From the NCBI RefSeq assembly GCF_030209835.1, contig NZ_JARVRF010000022.1:1-64000 (forward strand): DNA of 64,000 nucleotides. Direction: 5' to 3'. The notes below the pieces were generated by a model. That model did no database searches. It saw only the letters and a list, made by a program, of their open reading frames with translations, and was not told the origin of the DNA. This DNA is from Arthrobacter sp. efr-133-R2A-120 (GTDB taxonomy: Bacteria > Actinomycetota > Actinomycetes > Actinomycetales > Micrococcaceae). This document shows, one piece after another, positions 32,459 through 41,524 of the stretch (the stretch's first letter is position 1; each line of letters opens with the position of its first letter). A program made the position numbers and the translations under genes.

Positions 32459-33141
32459 CGCAAGAAGTCCGGGTTGAAGGAGTTGAGGTCGACGCGGATT
32501 CCGCCGATGTCCTGGCCGAGTTTTTGCTGGACACCGACACGCATGTTCCCCGGCACGTTCCAGCCGCCGTAGGAAACCGGCGCGGGCGAGAGAAGGTCCG
32601 GAGTCCAATGCGCGTAGTCGAAGTCATGGAAATCCCCGTCCCACAGCGGAAGATCCGAGAACTCGCTGCTATCGCCCATTATCAAGGGCCAGTGTGTGTG
32701 AATGCCGTAAACAATGGGCCGCACGCCCATGTCCCGGATTCCGTCCACCATGTTCCTGGTAATGGGTGGTTCGCCTAGCTCGACGTCCAGTGCAAAGAAC
32801 TCCAGCTGCTCACGGTACGGACCGGTGGCCTCTATGCCGCCCTCCCAGCATTCCGCGTTGCGGGTGTAGACGGCAATCCTGAGTCCGGCGTCCAGCGCCA
32901 TCTTGAGCTGCGTTTGTGTCCGGTCCCATGGAGTACAGGTCCCCCACGCGGTTGAATGCATCACGTACATACGGAAGCCCGCGTTGTAGGCACTGACGAA
33001 CCAGCCCGGGTCGGTGATGGTGGCGGTAGTGTCCAGGACTTTCACCGACGATTCCGCCGAATGCGCCGCGGGGGCAGCCAGGGCGCTGGCCACGGCCAGG
33101 AGCGAGGCCAACACCACTGTCAGTATCTTCCTCTTTTTCAT
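32455..33141 (-). CDS. Secreted GH25-like / DUF1906-type protein
   Basis: A 228-residue protein. The first about 35 residues form a signal peptide: a KKRK start, a hydrophobic stretch to ALAAPAA, then HSAES. The mature part has a barrel-like pattern starting KVLDTTATITDPGWFVSAY, with FFALDVELGEP in the middle and IVYGIHTHWPLI. This fits the glycoside hydrolase 25-like superfamily including Rv2525c/DUF1906 proteins, which may act on cell-wall glycans. ATG 33141 has GGAGACCCG before it. The substrate is unknown. Confidence 0.65.
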   Translation of the reverse strand: MKKRKILTVVLASLLAVASALAAPAAHSAESSVKVLDTTATITDPGWFVSAYNAGFRMYVMHSTAWGTCTPWDRTQTQLKMALDAGLRIAVYTRNAECWEGGIEATGPYREQLEFFALDVELGEPPITRNMVDGIRDMGVRPIVYGIHTHWPLIMGDSSEFSDLPLWDGDFHDFDYAHWTPDLLSPAPVSYGGWNVPGNMRVGVQQKLGQDIGGIRVDLNSFNPDFLR

Positions 33142-33406
33142 CGGGTCTCCCGGGTGGTCCTCTCGCACAGTGTAGGACTCCCGGGGCTGAAGAGGAATAG
33201 CCCGCCGTCTGGCGGGATTCCAGGCCCGCGCCGGCCTGCCGCACAGTTACATTGGGTTCAACTGGAAGCCGCCACCGAATCAATTTCCGCGGGCACTCTT
33301 CTGCCCATTTGACGTGAGAAGGGCCTACAAATGTTTCCGGGGCCGGTGGGCCCAGAAACAGTTGACATCGCCGGCCTCGTCAATGTCGTCGAGATCGGTG
33401 ACATAG

Positions 33407-33934
33407 CTAGCGATGACTACAAAGCAGCTGATGAAAGCTGCTTCGAAGGCGCTGAATGCCGGCGTCATCCAACTCCCGGACGCCGTGGATGACCAGCGGT
33501 TCCCGCCATGCCATGCCGAGTCGCCGCGCTGTTGCTTTTAGCGGCACAAGCATTGCTTCGTACTCCCAGCCATGGAGGCCGTTTGGACCGTAGCCGTCGA
33601 AGGCGCCGCCAGTGGTTGTGACAATCCGGAGCGACTTACCTGCCAGGGCTCCGGGAGTGCCGGTCCCGTAGGCCCAACCTCGGGTCAGGACCTCGTCCAG
33701 CCAGCGTTTGAGAATCGACGGCATGGTGTACCAGAAGGTGGGGTATTGCAGCACGATGTGCTCTGCCCCCGCGATGGCTTCCTGTTCGGCCTGGATATCA
33801 ATGGAGTCCGTCCCATACAGCTCGGAAAGAACCCGCGTGTAAACCTCCTCAATGGACTTTGACTCCTCGAGTAGTGCGGCGTTGATGCGCGAACTGCGCA
33901 GGTCCGGGTGGCCGACGATAAGTGCTGTCTTCAT
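33407..33934 (-). CDS. NAD(P)H:quinone oxidoreductase, flavodoxin-fold (KefF/MdaB-like)
   Basis: A 175-residue protein that starts KTALIVGHPDLRSSRINAALLEE, the usual flavodoxin-like start of the KefF/YheR group. It continues with HIVLQYPTFWYTMPSILKRWLDEVLTRGWAYG and TTTGGAFDGYG. It would use FMN or FAD and NAD(P)H to reduce quinones or similar acceptors. GGAG lies 7 bases before ATG 33934. It follows the tautomerase gene by 16 bases, and both lie downstream of a GlxA regulator. Confidence 0.85.
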   Translation of the reverse strand: MKTALIVGHPDLRSSRINAALLEESKSIEEVYTRVLSELYGTDSIDIQAEQEAIAGAEHIVLQYPTFWYTMPSILKRWLDEVLTRGWAYGTGTPGALAGKSLRIVTTTGGAFDGYGPNGLHGWEYEAMLVPLKATARRLGMAWREPLVIHGVRELDDAGIQRLRSSFHQLLCSHR

Positions 33935-33950
33935 GCTGTGCTCCAACGAC

Positions 33951-34256
33951 TCACTCACTTTCCTGCACGGGTGCCTTCTCGGCCAGTTCCGGTCGAGTAA
34001 CCGGGTGCCCGTCGATGGACTCGTAAAGGCTCTTGGAGCGGGCCAGTCCGTCCATCAGGCTGGCCGGTCCCCTGAAAGGCAGGCCGCCGATGTGCCAACC
34101 GTCTGTGTGCAGTTCCTCAATGAGAACCCAGACCACCTCGCGGAAAGCTTCAGATCCTTCGAACTTCACCATGACGTCCGTGAGGGCTGCCGCCATGCGG
34201 TGCTTTTCGTCTTCCGTGAAGACCCCGTCGACGAGCTTGACATTTACGAACGGCAT
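33951..34256 (-). CDS. 4-Oxalocrotonate tautomerase-family protein
   Basis: A 101-residue protein. The mature N-terminal Pro of the family is present (MPFVNVKLVDGVFTEDEKHRM). EVVWVLIEELHTDGWHIGG contains the usual EE..H and the Trp-His-Gly motif. Tautomerases use Pro1 to move a double bond in enol or keto acids or to dehalogenate. AGAGGAG precedes ATG 34256, which is preferred over the longer frame. The target here is not evident; it may act with the following quinone reductase. Confidence 0.85.
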   Translation of the reverse strand: MPFVNVKLVDGVFTEDEKHRMAAALTDVMVKFEGSEAFREVVWVLIEELHTDGWHIGGLPFRGPASLMDGLARSKSLYESIDGHPVTRPELAEKAPVQESE

Positions 34257-34403
34257 TGCGTTCTCCTCTTTGTAGGTGCTCCGGATTGCCGGATATACCA
34301 AGCTTTGACCACGGGCGGCGTCGGCGGACCCGCAAATACCGTCAACCACCCCACAGATACCGTCAGGGTGTCTCGGAGGCAGATGGTGAGGTCCCGGGAA
34401 CCA

Positions 34404-35363
34404 TCAGGGCTGCGACAGGAGGCGTTCCAGATACAGCGAGGGACTCATTCCGATCTTCTGCGTGAAGACCCGCCTCATCGTCTCAGCACTTCCAAAACCG
34501 CTTGCGGCAGCCGCGGCGGCGACGGTGGCTCCCCTCTGGAGCATTGCCTGAGCCGCTTCGATCCGCACCGTTTCGACGTATCGACCAGGAGTGGTGTTGG
34601 TCCCCTCTTGAAACAGCCGCGCAAGGCTGCTGGCGCTGAGATTCGTCAAGGCAGCCATAGCGTCAATCGAGTAATCCGCACCGGGATCGGCCGTAATGCG
34701 GTCCAGGAGCTTTCTGAGGACGTGGTCCCGGGGAACGCCCACCCGGACGGCGACAGAGCGCTGGGATTGCCCTCCCGGCCGTTGATTGAAAATGACCATT
34801 TGACGGACCACGGCCCGGGCAACGTCCGGGCCGTAGTCCTCCTCAACCATGAACAACGCCAGATCCACCCCGGAACTGATGCCCGCCGAGGTGATGAACG
34901 AACCGTCCTGCACAAACAACGCATCAGGCACGACATGCACCAGCGGATATGACCTCCTGAACCGTTCGACCTGGGTCCAATGAGTGGTCGCGTTCCGGTA
35001 GTTCAGCAAGCCCCCGTGTGCCAGGAGAAATGCACCGGTACAGACGGAAGCGACCCGCCCGGCACCGTTCGTTAGATGGGAAACCGCCTCGACAAGTTCC
35101 TGCCCGAAAGGCCTGGACACCATCCCATATGCACCCGGAACGATGACGGTGTCCAAGGCGCCTGTCTCTGCGGCTGCGGCCTCGGCGGTCAAATAGTGTC
35201 CGTTGGAAGCTTGCTTGGCTTTGCCGTCGCTGGAAACCAAGACAGTGTCGTAACGGGCCCCAAAGGCATTCGCATGATGAAACACGTCAGCGGGCCCGCC
35301 AACATCGATCATTGTCACGTTGTCATGGATCAAGAACCCGATAGCCCGGCTTCGATCACTCAC
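34404..35363 (-). CDS. GlxA-type AraC regulator with DJ-1/PfpI domain
   Basis: A 319-residue protein. Residues 1 to about 185 form a DJ-1/PfpI-like domain (IGFLIHDNVTMIDVGGPADVFHHANAF, then VASVCTGAFLLAHGGLL with the elbow Cys). The C-terminal 100 residues hold the AraC helix-turn-helix (YSIDAMAALTNLSASSLARLFQEGTNTTPGRYVETVRIEAAQAML). It begins with GTG 35363. It probably regulates the tautomerase and quinone-reductase genes downstream, 147 bases away on the same strand. Confidence 0.87.
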   Translation of the reverse strand: MSDRSRAIGFLIHDNVTMIDVGGPADVFHHANAFGARYDTVLVSSDGKAKQASNGHYLTAEAAAAETGALDTVIVPGAYGMVSRPFGQELVEAVSHLTNGAGRVASVCTGAFLLAHGGLLNYRNATTHWTQVERFRRSYPLVHVVPDALFVQDGSFITSAGISSGVDLALFMVEEDYGPDVARAVVRQMVIFNQRPGGQSQRSVAVRVGVPRDHVLRKLLDRITADPGADYSIDAMAALTNLSASSLARLFQEGTNTTPGRYVETVRIEAAQAMLQRGATVAAAAAASGFGSAETMRRVFTQKIGMSPSLYLERLLSQP

Positions 35364-36116
35364 TTCTCACCGTAGTCTCTCCAAAATGTGGCGCTGCGCA
35401 CAGCGTACGCCAACAGGCACGCGTCTGGATGCCCTTCAATAATCATCAAACTTGACCCGTAAGTTCGCGCCGGACGACACTCGATGCAAGCACAGGACGA
35501 CTCGAACACCGTCATCATGCCGATGTTGCTCATCACCCTTCCGGGTTGAAAACCGTAACCTTGTTACCCAGTTCCGTTTTGGTTTCTATGCATTCACTGA
35601 TTGCTTTGGGGCCGGTTCTTAAATTGTAGTTCTCAAAACCATGGGATTAGCAGTTGATGCGGAACCCCCGTTTCCTTGAGAAATCGACGCTTTCGGAATC
35701 TTGCCCATCGGCCCCGCTATCAGAACGACAAACCAAGACTGACAGGCAGCCTGGACTGTCAGCGGCGAATCAATGCGGATGCACCCGAGAACAAGAAATG
35801 CAAAACGCTGACGTCCAAGGGCCGTTCGCTTTCGGACGTCCTGCCGGTCGAGACCACATCCAGCCGTGGAAGCATCCGACCACCGAGACGGCGCCCCCAA
35901 CACCCCGCCAAACCAACGGCCACCAACAAAAACGAGCCCAGAATGGCCCAATAGAAAGGTGATCTGTGCACAGTCAGAGGGCCGAGGCCCCCTGCCGGAA
36001 GCGTCACCGATGTCCTGATACAGAACTATCACCCATGTCCAGAGAGATAACATTTTTCACGGAGACGAATGTCCGCTATTGCAAATGCGGCCTGTCCGAG
36101 CAACCGGGGAAACGTC
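35364..36116. other. Gene-poor gap of 753 bases
   Basis: No convincing gene is visible. A leftward frame from GTG 36007 to 35759 would give 82 residues with one hydrophobic segment (FYWAILGSFLLVAVGLAGC), but it has no clear ribosome site or recognisable family. Other frames lack domain patterns. Base composition is less GC-rich than the flanks in 35400-35680, which may mark foreign or decayed DNA. Confidence 0.4.
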
Positions 36117-36560
36117 TCAATCGTCCTGTCCTCCCCCTTGCGACATCCAGTAATCGTTGATCGCCTGAACGGCCTGCTCTTTCGTCATGCGGGCAACATC
36201 TCGTTCATTCAGTCCAACGGTGTGGGTGAGTTGCCAGACCAGCGCCAGGGGAATAGCCGAAGCAGAAGGGGCTGCCAATCCGCGGGCAGGCAAGGCTCCG
36301 TCATCGACGCATGCCCAAAACTCATCCTCACTGACCTCGAGCTGGTCTTGGAGAATATGGTTCCAGATCGAACTTGAATACGTGGTGAGATCAGCCGGGC
36401 GGGAAATCCGGGTCCGCAAGATCCGTCCATCTTGCAGACTCAACCGGTAGGTCGCGTGATGGCGCACTGGTTTCCCGCGGGCATTCGTCACCAGCTCCCA
36501 GCGCTCGGTTAGACAGAACTTCTCATGGTCGTCCAGTTCGCCCACGCGTCGGACGCTCAT
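36117..36560 (-). CDS. Putative toxin partner of a two-gene toxin-antitoxin locus
   Basis: A 147-residue protein starting SVRRVGELDDHEKFCLTERWELVTN, with YRLSLQDGRILRTRISRP in the middle. I recall the same start in actinobacterial proteins annotated as cytotoxic translational repressors of toxin-antitoxin systems. ATG 36560 overlaps the stop of the upstream gene as ATGA. This coupling and the Phd-like partner support a toxin role. Catalytic residues cannot be assigned. It is not linked to the neighbouring pathways. Confidence 0.55.
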   Translation of the reverse strand: MSVRRVGELDDHEKFCLTERWELVTNARGKPVRHHATYRLSLQDGRILRTRISRPADLTTYSSSIWNHILQDQLEVSEDEFWACVDDGALPARGLAAPSASAIPLALVWQLTHTVGLNERDVARMTKEQAVQAINDYWMSQGGGQDD

Positions 36561-36997
36561 GCCACCGAGCCGGTGAGCCAGGCGGTCAATTGCTGATCGG
36601 TGCACAGGTCAATGAGCTGAACCAAGGCCCAGTTCTCGCGGTGATTGGGCGCCGCGTGCAAATGGTCCTCCCAATCCTCCGCGTAGTCCCGCAAAGCATC
36701 GACGAAGTCCGCCAAGGCATCAGCCAGTTCCGTGGCCTCAGCGGCAAAAGGCCGCCCCGGCATGAAGACAGCCCATGCTCCGTCCTCGTTCACGACCTGG
36801 ACATTGGCGACGACCGTCAATTCCAGATACCGGCGCAAGCTCTCTCCATTGACGACGGCGGCCGTAGCTCGGTCGGGCCGCCGTATCGTGGAAAGCCCTC
36901 CCCGCTCGCTGGCATCGAGGATCGTCTTCAACGAATCCCGTGCTTGGGTAAACCCGTAGACGTGTCCGCCGGCTGTCTCACGTGCGGGGGTGCTCAT
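36557..36997 (-). CDS. Putative Phd-like antitoxin
   Basis: A 146-residue protein. The N-terminal region FTQARDSLKTILDASERGGLSTIRRPDRATAAVVNGESLRRYLEL follows the Phd/YefM pattern of antitoxins ('ARx.L..ll..v..g....i.r....aavv....'). The C-terminal part, from about residue 70, is acidic and may bind the toxin. Three GTAC repeats lie directly upstream of ATG 36997 and overlap a likely promoter, as expected for autoregulation. The toxin gene overlaps its stop. Confidence 0.65.
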   Translation of the reverse strand: MSTPARETAGGHVYGFTQARDSLKTILDASERGGLSTIRRPDRATAAVVNGESLRRYLELTVVANVQVVNEDGAWAVFMPGRPFAAEATELADALADFVDALRDYAEDWEDHLHAAPNHRENWALVQLIDLCTDQQLTAWLTGSVA

Positions 36998-37013
36998 CTA
37001 TCAATCATCCGCA

Positions 37014-37036
37014 CGTACATTAGGTACGTCAAGTAC
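37014..37036. promoter_or_regulatory. Three spaced GTAC repeats before the toxin-antitoxin pair
   Basis: GTAC occurs at 37014-37017, 37024-37027 and 37033-37036, about one helical turn apart, in the sequence context ACGTAC and GTACGT. On the leftward strand TTGACG lies among them as a possible -35 box. Spaced short repeats on one DNA face suit cooperative binding by a Phd-like antitoxin. Confidence 0.5.
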
Positions 37037-37107
37037 GTCTGCGTCGAGTCCGGTGCCGGTACGGCCCAGTCCGACGGCGAGAGTGTGCACCATTGTGTTC
37101 GCCCGAT

Positions 37108-38367
37108 CTAGTCCTCCAGGGCTCCGTTGCAGAGGCGGTTGACCACCTCGGTGAGCATCGCCAGACCCGCAACGATGTCCTCGTCCTTGGTGTATTCGTG
37201 CTCATTGTGGGAGATGCCGTCCACGCTGGGAACAAAGAGCATCACCGTGGGAACGATGTCCTTCATATTGGTGGAATCGTGCCCGGCCAAGGTCATGACT
37301 TCCTTGTTGGACAGCCCCAGGTCGGCGGCAACCTTGGCGGCGAGTTCCACGCCCTCGGGCTGGTAAGGAGTGACCGGCCACGAGTGCGAATGGTGCTGTT
37401 CCACGGAAACGTTGGCAAGCGCCTCGATTTCCGCAATGCGCTCGTGCAGCAGGGCATCGGCCTGGGCGAGTACGGATTCGTCGGCACTGCGCAGGTCCAA
37501 CAGCAGGCTGACCCGGGACGGCACCACAACGGGCGAGTTGGGGTAGACGTTCAATTGCCCCACCGAGGTGTGGAGCGCTCCGGGGAACCGGTTGGCGATG
37601 TCCCGGGCGGCGACCACCAGCATCGAAGCTCCCAAAAGGGCGTCCTTGCGGTCCGCGATGACGGTGGAGCCGGTGTGTGCCTGCTCGCCGTGGACCACGA
37701 ATTCGTACTTATTGGCCGCCCAGTTGGAGGACACCAGGCCAATCGTGATGCCTTCGCGCTCCATGCTGCGGCCTTGTTCGATGTGGATCTCGGCGCAGTA
37801 TGCCGCTTCGGGGCCTTCGAAGGCACCGCGGCATGCGATGGCATCGAGGGCGTCCTGCACGGAAATCCCGGCAGCGTCCATGGTGGCCAGCGCCGTGTCC
37901 AGCGGGAGCTTGCCGGTGTACACGGAAGACCCCATCATGGAGGGCTTGAAGCGGCTGCCTTCCTCGTTGAACCAGTTCACGACGGCGATGTTGAACTTGG
38001 GTGCCTCAGCTCCGGGCGCGTTCCACTGGTCAACCAGCCGGAAGGCCGCATGCGCAGCCGCCAGGACTCCGTAGGCACCGTCGTAACGTCCCGCGGTCGG
38101 CTGGGAATCCATGTGTGAGCCCACCACAACGAACGGAGCTCCCGCCACGGCCTCGTAGAGTCCCCACTGGTTGCCGATCTGGTCAAAACGGACTGTGAAG
38201 CCCCGGGCTTCCAGCAGGCTCGTCAGCCAATGCCGCTGTTCGCCGTCGGGCTGGCTGGCAGCCTGCCGGTCCACGCCGCCGTTCGCGGTGGCGCCGAAAG
38301 CGCTCATGGTGTGGAAGTCCTGGACGAAGTCCGTGTCCTGGGCGGTGAAGCTGGTGGTGGAAGTCAT
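37108..38367 (-). CDS. M20-family Zn hydrolase (N-carbamoyl-amino acid / ureido hydrolase type)
   Basis: A 419-residue amidohydrolase of the allantoate/beta-ureidopropionase group. FVVVGSHMDSQPTAGRYDGAYGVLAA holds the first metal His and the bridging Asp; NWFNEEGSRF, EIHIEQG and SHNEHEYTKDEDI hold other ligands. Members cleave carbamoyl or ureido groups. A close paralogue sits at 51414. Here it is the last gene of the leftward operon from 44475, 44 bases after the YtcJ-type amidohydrolase. AGGGGA precedes ATG 38367. Confidence 0.87.
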   Translation of the reverse strand: MTSTTSFTAQDTDFVQDFHTMSAFGATANGGVDRQAASQPDGEQRHWLTSLLEARGFTVRFDQIGNQWGLYEAVAGAPFVVVGSHMDSQPTAGRYDGAYGVLAAAHAAFRLVDQWNAPGAEAPKFNIAVVNWFNEEGSRFKPSMMGSSVYTGKLPLDTALATMDAAGISVQDALDAIACRGAFEGPEAAYCAEIHIEQGRSMEREGITIGLVSSNWAANKYEFVVHGEQAHTGSTVIADRKDALLGASMLVVAARDIANRFPGALHTSVGQLNVYPNSPVVVPSRVSLLLDLRSADESVLAQADALLHERIAEIEALANVSVEQHHSHSWPVTPYQPEGVELAAKVAADLGLSNKEVMTLAGHDSTNMKDIVPTVMLFVPSVDGISHNEHEYTKDEDIVAGLAMLTEVVNRLCNGALED

Positions 38368-38411
38368 TGGTTCCCCTATGAACTGTGTTGGATCTAAGAA
38401 GAGTGCTGAAT

Positions 38412-40097
38412 CTATGAACTGTGTTGAAGCGCGGTCAAAGTGTTGTGGGTGAAACGGCCGCCGACGGCTGTCGCGAGCACGTGCAGCTCTGCAATATTGC
38501 CGGCGTCAAGCGGCGAGCCGGACAGGACGGTGAAGTCGGCAAGCTTGCCCGGGGCCAAAGAGCCCTTTACGGCCGACGTCCCTGTGGCCTCGGCCGCTCC
38601 CGTGGTGTAAGCGGCTAGTGCCTCGTACGGGGAAAGCCGCTCCGCCGGGTTGCCGAACACCGCCCCGGAGGATGTCCTCCGGTCTACGAAGGCCTGCATG
38701 CCGCGGAGGACCTTGCCGTCCGCGACGGGACGGTCGGAGCTGCCTGCCAAGGTCACCCCAGCGGACAAGAACGACGACGCGCGGTAGGCCCAACGCAGTC
38801 GCTCGGGACCGAGCGACGCCGACATGCCGTCGCCGCCCTCATGGAAGAAGCTGGCCTGCGGCGTCACTGCAATGCCAAGGGCGGCAAGCCGTTCGAGCTG
38901 TTCCGGCCTGGTCATGGAAGCGTGCTCGATCCGGTTCGGCAAAACGCGCGGCCCGTACTTCGAGTCGCACTCCGCAAGAATGTCGATCGCGAGGTCCACA
39001 GCCCGGTCTCCGATGGCGTGCGCCGCGACAGACCACCCGGCAACATAAGCGGCCTCGATCCGTTCCCGCAGCAGTGCAGGTTCGGCTTGGAAGTAGCCCG
39101 TGTTGCCGGTGTTGTCCTTTTGCCCGTGACTGCAGTATTCGTGGCTGACCGCGGCGGTTTCGCCAAGGAGCGAACCGTCGAGAAAGACCTTGGCGGGGCC
39201 AAGGGAGAGGTACTCGTTGCCGAACCCACTTGTGATGCCCAAATCCAGGCCTGCAGCACCTGAACCATCGTCGCCATGACCGTCAAGCCGGTGCAAAACG
39301 TCCAGCACCGGCATCACTTGGGCTCTCGCATGGAGTTTGCCGTTGGCCGCGGCCCGTTGGTACGCGGCTAGTTCCACCGGGCTGTGGCCAATCCAGCCTC
39401 CGCCCACGCCCGCTTCGGTGAAGCTCGTGATGCCCTCGGAAGCATAGTGACGCGTGGCCCGGTCCAAGGCCGCCTCGATCTCGCCCACCGAGTACGGCAG
39501 GATCAGCTCCTGGATCAGCGCCTGCGCCGTCTCCTGCACGAGTCCCGTAGGACGCCCCGCCGCGTCGCGGACGATCACGCCGCCGTCGGGATCCGCGTAC
39601 GACGGCGACTCGGCACCTGCCAGCCGCAGCGCGGCTGTGTTGACCACGGCCATGTGCCCGGAGTTGTGCCGCATGAAAAGCGGTTGCTCCCCCGTAATGC
39701 GGTCAAGTTCACGAATGTCCGGGAACTCGCCGCCGTACTGCTGCTGGCTGAAGCCCGTGGCCATGAGCCAGGCCTTTGCCTTAACGCCAGCGGCGTCGTT
39801 GCCGGAAGCGGAGACAGCATCTTCCAGCAACGCGTACAACTCCCCCAGGCCCCGCGCCTTGGACACATCCAGCTCGGCCAAGCCCAGCCCGAACCACGTG
39901 GTGTGGCAGTGCGCATCGATGAAGCCCGGTGTGACGGTGGCACCGCCGAGGTCGAGGATCTCTGCGGTGGCGAGGCCATCCAGGTCTTCGTCGAGTCCCA
40001 CCACAAGGCCTTGCCAGATACCCAGCGAACGTGCGCCGGGACGGTCCGGGTCCATCGTGATGATGTCCGCGTTGCGTAGGAGCAGATCGAGTTTCAT
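38412..40097 (-). CDS. YtcJ-type amidohydrolase (metal-dependent, amidohydrolase-3 family)
   Basis: A 561-residue protein. GATVTPGFIDAHCHTTW near residue 60 provides the metal-binding HxH. FTEAGVGGGW, AHAIGDRAVDLAIDI, RIEHASM and LAGSSDRPV are later ligand and barrel-strand segments typical of YtcJ/DUF3422-like amidohydrolases. The physiological substrates of this family are mostly unknown amides or ureides. The start ATG 40097 matches the family; the extended frame upstream is antisense to the aldehyde dehydrogenase end. It follows that gene by 8 bases. Confidence 0.85.
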   Translation of the reverse strand: MKLDLLLRNADIITMDPDRPGARSLGIWQGLVVGLDEDLDGLATAEILDLGGATVTPGFIDAHCHTTWFGLGLAELDVSKARGLGELYALLEDAVSASGNDAAGVKAKAWLMATGFSQQQYGGEFPDIRELDRITGEQPLFMRHNSGHMAVVNTAALRLAGAESPSYADPDGGVIVRDAAGRPTGLVQETAQALIQELILPYSVGEIEAALDRATRHYASEGITSFTEAGVGGGWIGHSPVELAAYQRAAANGKLHARAQVMPVLDVLHRLDGHGDDGSGAAGLDLGITSGFGNEYLSLGPAKVFLDGSLLGETAAVSHEYCSHGQKDNTGNTGYFQAEPALLRERIEAAYVAGWSVAAHAIGDRAVDLAIDILAECDSKYGPRVLPNRIEHASMTRPEQLERLAALGIAVTPQASFFHEGGDGMSASLGPERLRWAYRASSFLSAGVTLAGSSDRPVADGKVLRGMQAFVDRRTSSGAVFGNPAERLSPYEALAAYTTGAAEATGTSAVKGSLAPGKLADFTVLSGSPLDAGNIAELHVLATAVGGRFTHNTLTALQHSS

Positions 40098-40105
40098 GCC
40101 AAGGC

Positions 40106-41512
40106 CTAGCGGTGCGAGGTGGTGACGGACTTGATCCGGGTGTAGTCCTCCAGCCCGAAGACGGAGAGGTCCTTGCCCGTGCCGGAGTGCTTGAAACCGC
40201 CGTGTGGCGCCTCGGCCGGAATGACTTGGTGGCAATTGATCCACACCGCGCCGAAGTCGAGCGCATTGGATACCCGCGTGACCACACCGTGGTTGTTGGA
40301 CCAAACGCTCGAGGCCAGGGCGTACACGGTCCCGTTGGCCAGCTCAAGAGCCTCTTCCTCGGTGGAGAACGGCTGGACCGTGACTACGGGGCCGAAGATC
40401 TCGTCGCACACCACCTCGTCAGTCTGGAAGACGCCGTCGATCACCGTCGGTTCGAAGTAGTACCCAGTGCCGGTGCGCTTCCCGCCGGACCGGACGGTGG
40501 CGTTGGCCGGAAGCCGGGTCATGAAGCCCTCCACGCGCTCCAGCTGCGCGGCGCTGTTCAGCGGCCCGAGGTCCGAACTGTCATCGCCGAGGGTCAGCGC
40601 GGCGGCCGCAGCGCCAAGGGCCTCGGCGAACTCCTCGTGAATGTCCGCGTGAACCAGGACCCGGGTCACGGCGGTGCAGTCCTGGCCCGCATTGAAGAAC
40701 GCGCTCAGGGCCAGTTCGCGGGCTGTCTGCTGGACATCGACGTCGGCGAAAACGATCGCCGGTGCCTTTCCGCCCAGCTCCAAGTGGACATCCTTCAGCG
40801 TCTTGGCCGCGGCGGACATGACCTGAGCGCCTGCCCTGGTGGAACCCGTGATGGACACCATCTCCGGGATCTCGTGGTCCACCATGGCGGCACCGGCCTC
40901 GCGGCCTCCACAGACGATGTTCACGACGCCCGCCGGGTACACCTGCTGGGCCAGCTCGCCCAGGATCACGGTGGACCAAGGAGTGGTGTCAGCGGGCTTC
41001 AGGACCAGCGTGTTCCCGGCCGCCAGCGCCGGGCCGATCTTCCAGACGGCCATCATGAACGGGTAGTTCCACGGGGTGATCTGCGCGACCACACCCAGCG
41101 GTTCGCGCCGGATGGTGGACGTGAAGCCCTGCACGTACTCTGTGGAGGCCGTGCCGGACACGACGCGGCAAGCTCCGGCGAAGAAGCGCAATTGGTCGGC
41201 GCCGCGCAGGATCTCCAGTTCGCGGGTCACGGCACGCGGCTTGCCGGTGCACGCAACCTCGGCGTCCAGCAGCCGGTCCACGTTGGCTTCGACGAGGTCC
41301 GCGAGCCGCAGCAGCAGCGCCTGTCGCTCGCCCGGCGTCGTGCGCTTGTAGCTCTTGAAAGCGGCGGCAGCGGCTTGGAAGGCGAGGTCGACGGCGGCCG
41401 AGTCACTATCCGGGGCGGTGCCGACCTGTGCCCCCGTCCGTGGATCGAAGAAGGGCAGGCTCGCCGGGGCGTCGACCGCTTGGCCGTTGATGATGTTCTT
41501 GAGCGTGATCAC
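40106..41512 (-). CDS. Aldehyde dehydrogenase, gamma-aminobutyraldehyde (PatD) type
   Basis: A 468-residue ALDH. TPWNYPFMMAVWKIGPALAAGNTLVLKPADTTP marks the cofactor site, LELGGKAP carries the catalytic Glu, and FNAGQDCTAVTRVLV the catalytic Cys. The C-terminal HSGTGKDLSVFGLEDYTRIKSV is what I associate with aminobutyraldehyde dehydrogenases. It would oxidise 4-aminobutyraldehyde or a related aminoaldehyde. GTG 41512 is used with GGAG 5 bases upstream. It lies 12 bases after the TPP-enzyme stop. Confidence 0.85.
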   Translation of the reverse strand: MITLKNIINGQAVDAPASLPFFDPRTGAQVGTAPDSDSAAVDLAFQAAAAAFKSYKRTTPGERQALLLRLADLVEANVDRLLDAEVACTGKPRAVTRELEILRGADQLRFFAGACRVVSGTASTEYVQGFTSTIRREPLGVVAQITPWNYPFMMAVWKIGPALAAGNTLVLKPADTTPWSTVILGELAQQVYPAGVVNIVCGGREAGAAMVDHEIPEMVSITGSTRAGAQVMSAAAKTLKDVHLELGGKAPAIVFADVDVQQTARELALSAFFNAGQDCTAVTRVLVHADIHEEFAEALGAAAAALTLGDDSSDLGPLNSAAQLERVEGFMTRLPANATVRSGGKRTGTGYYFEPTVIDGVFQTDEVVCDEIFGPVVTVQPFSTEEEALELANGTVYALASSVWSNNHGVVTRVSNALDFGAVWINCHQVIPAEAPHGGFKHSGTGKDLSVFGLEDYTRIKSVTTSHR

Positions 41513-41524
41513 GTGGGGCTCCAG

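Noticed and set aside
35619..36053. A protein-coding gene in the 35.4-36.1 kb gap
   Set aside because: Overlapping frames on both strands have no domain, no convincing ribosome site and odd composition. A small membrane protein in 36007-35759 cannot be excluded but is not supported.
37014..37036. CRISPR-like spaced repeats
   Set aside because: The repeat unit is only 4 bases with about 6-base gaps. It is better read as an operator.
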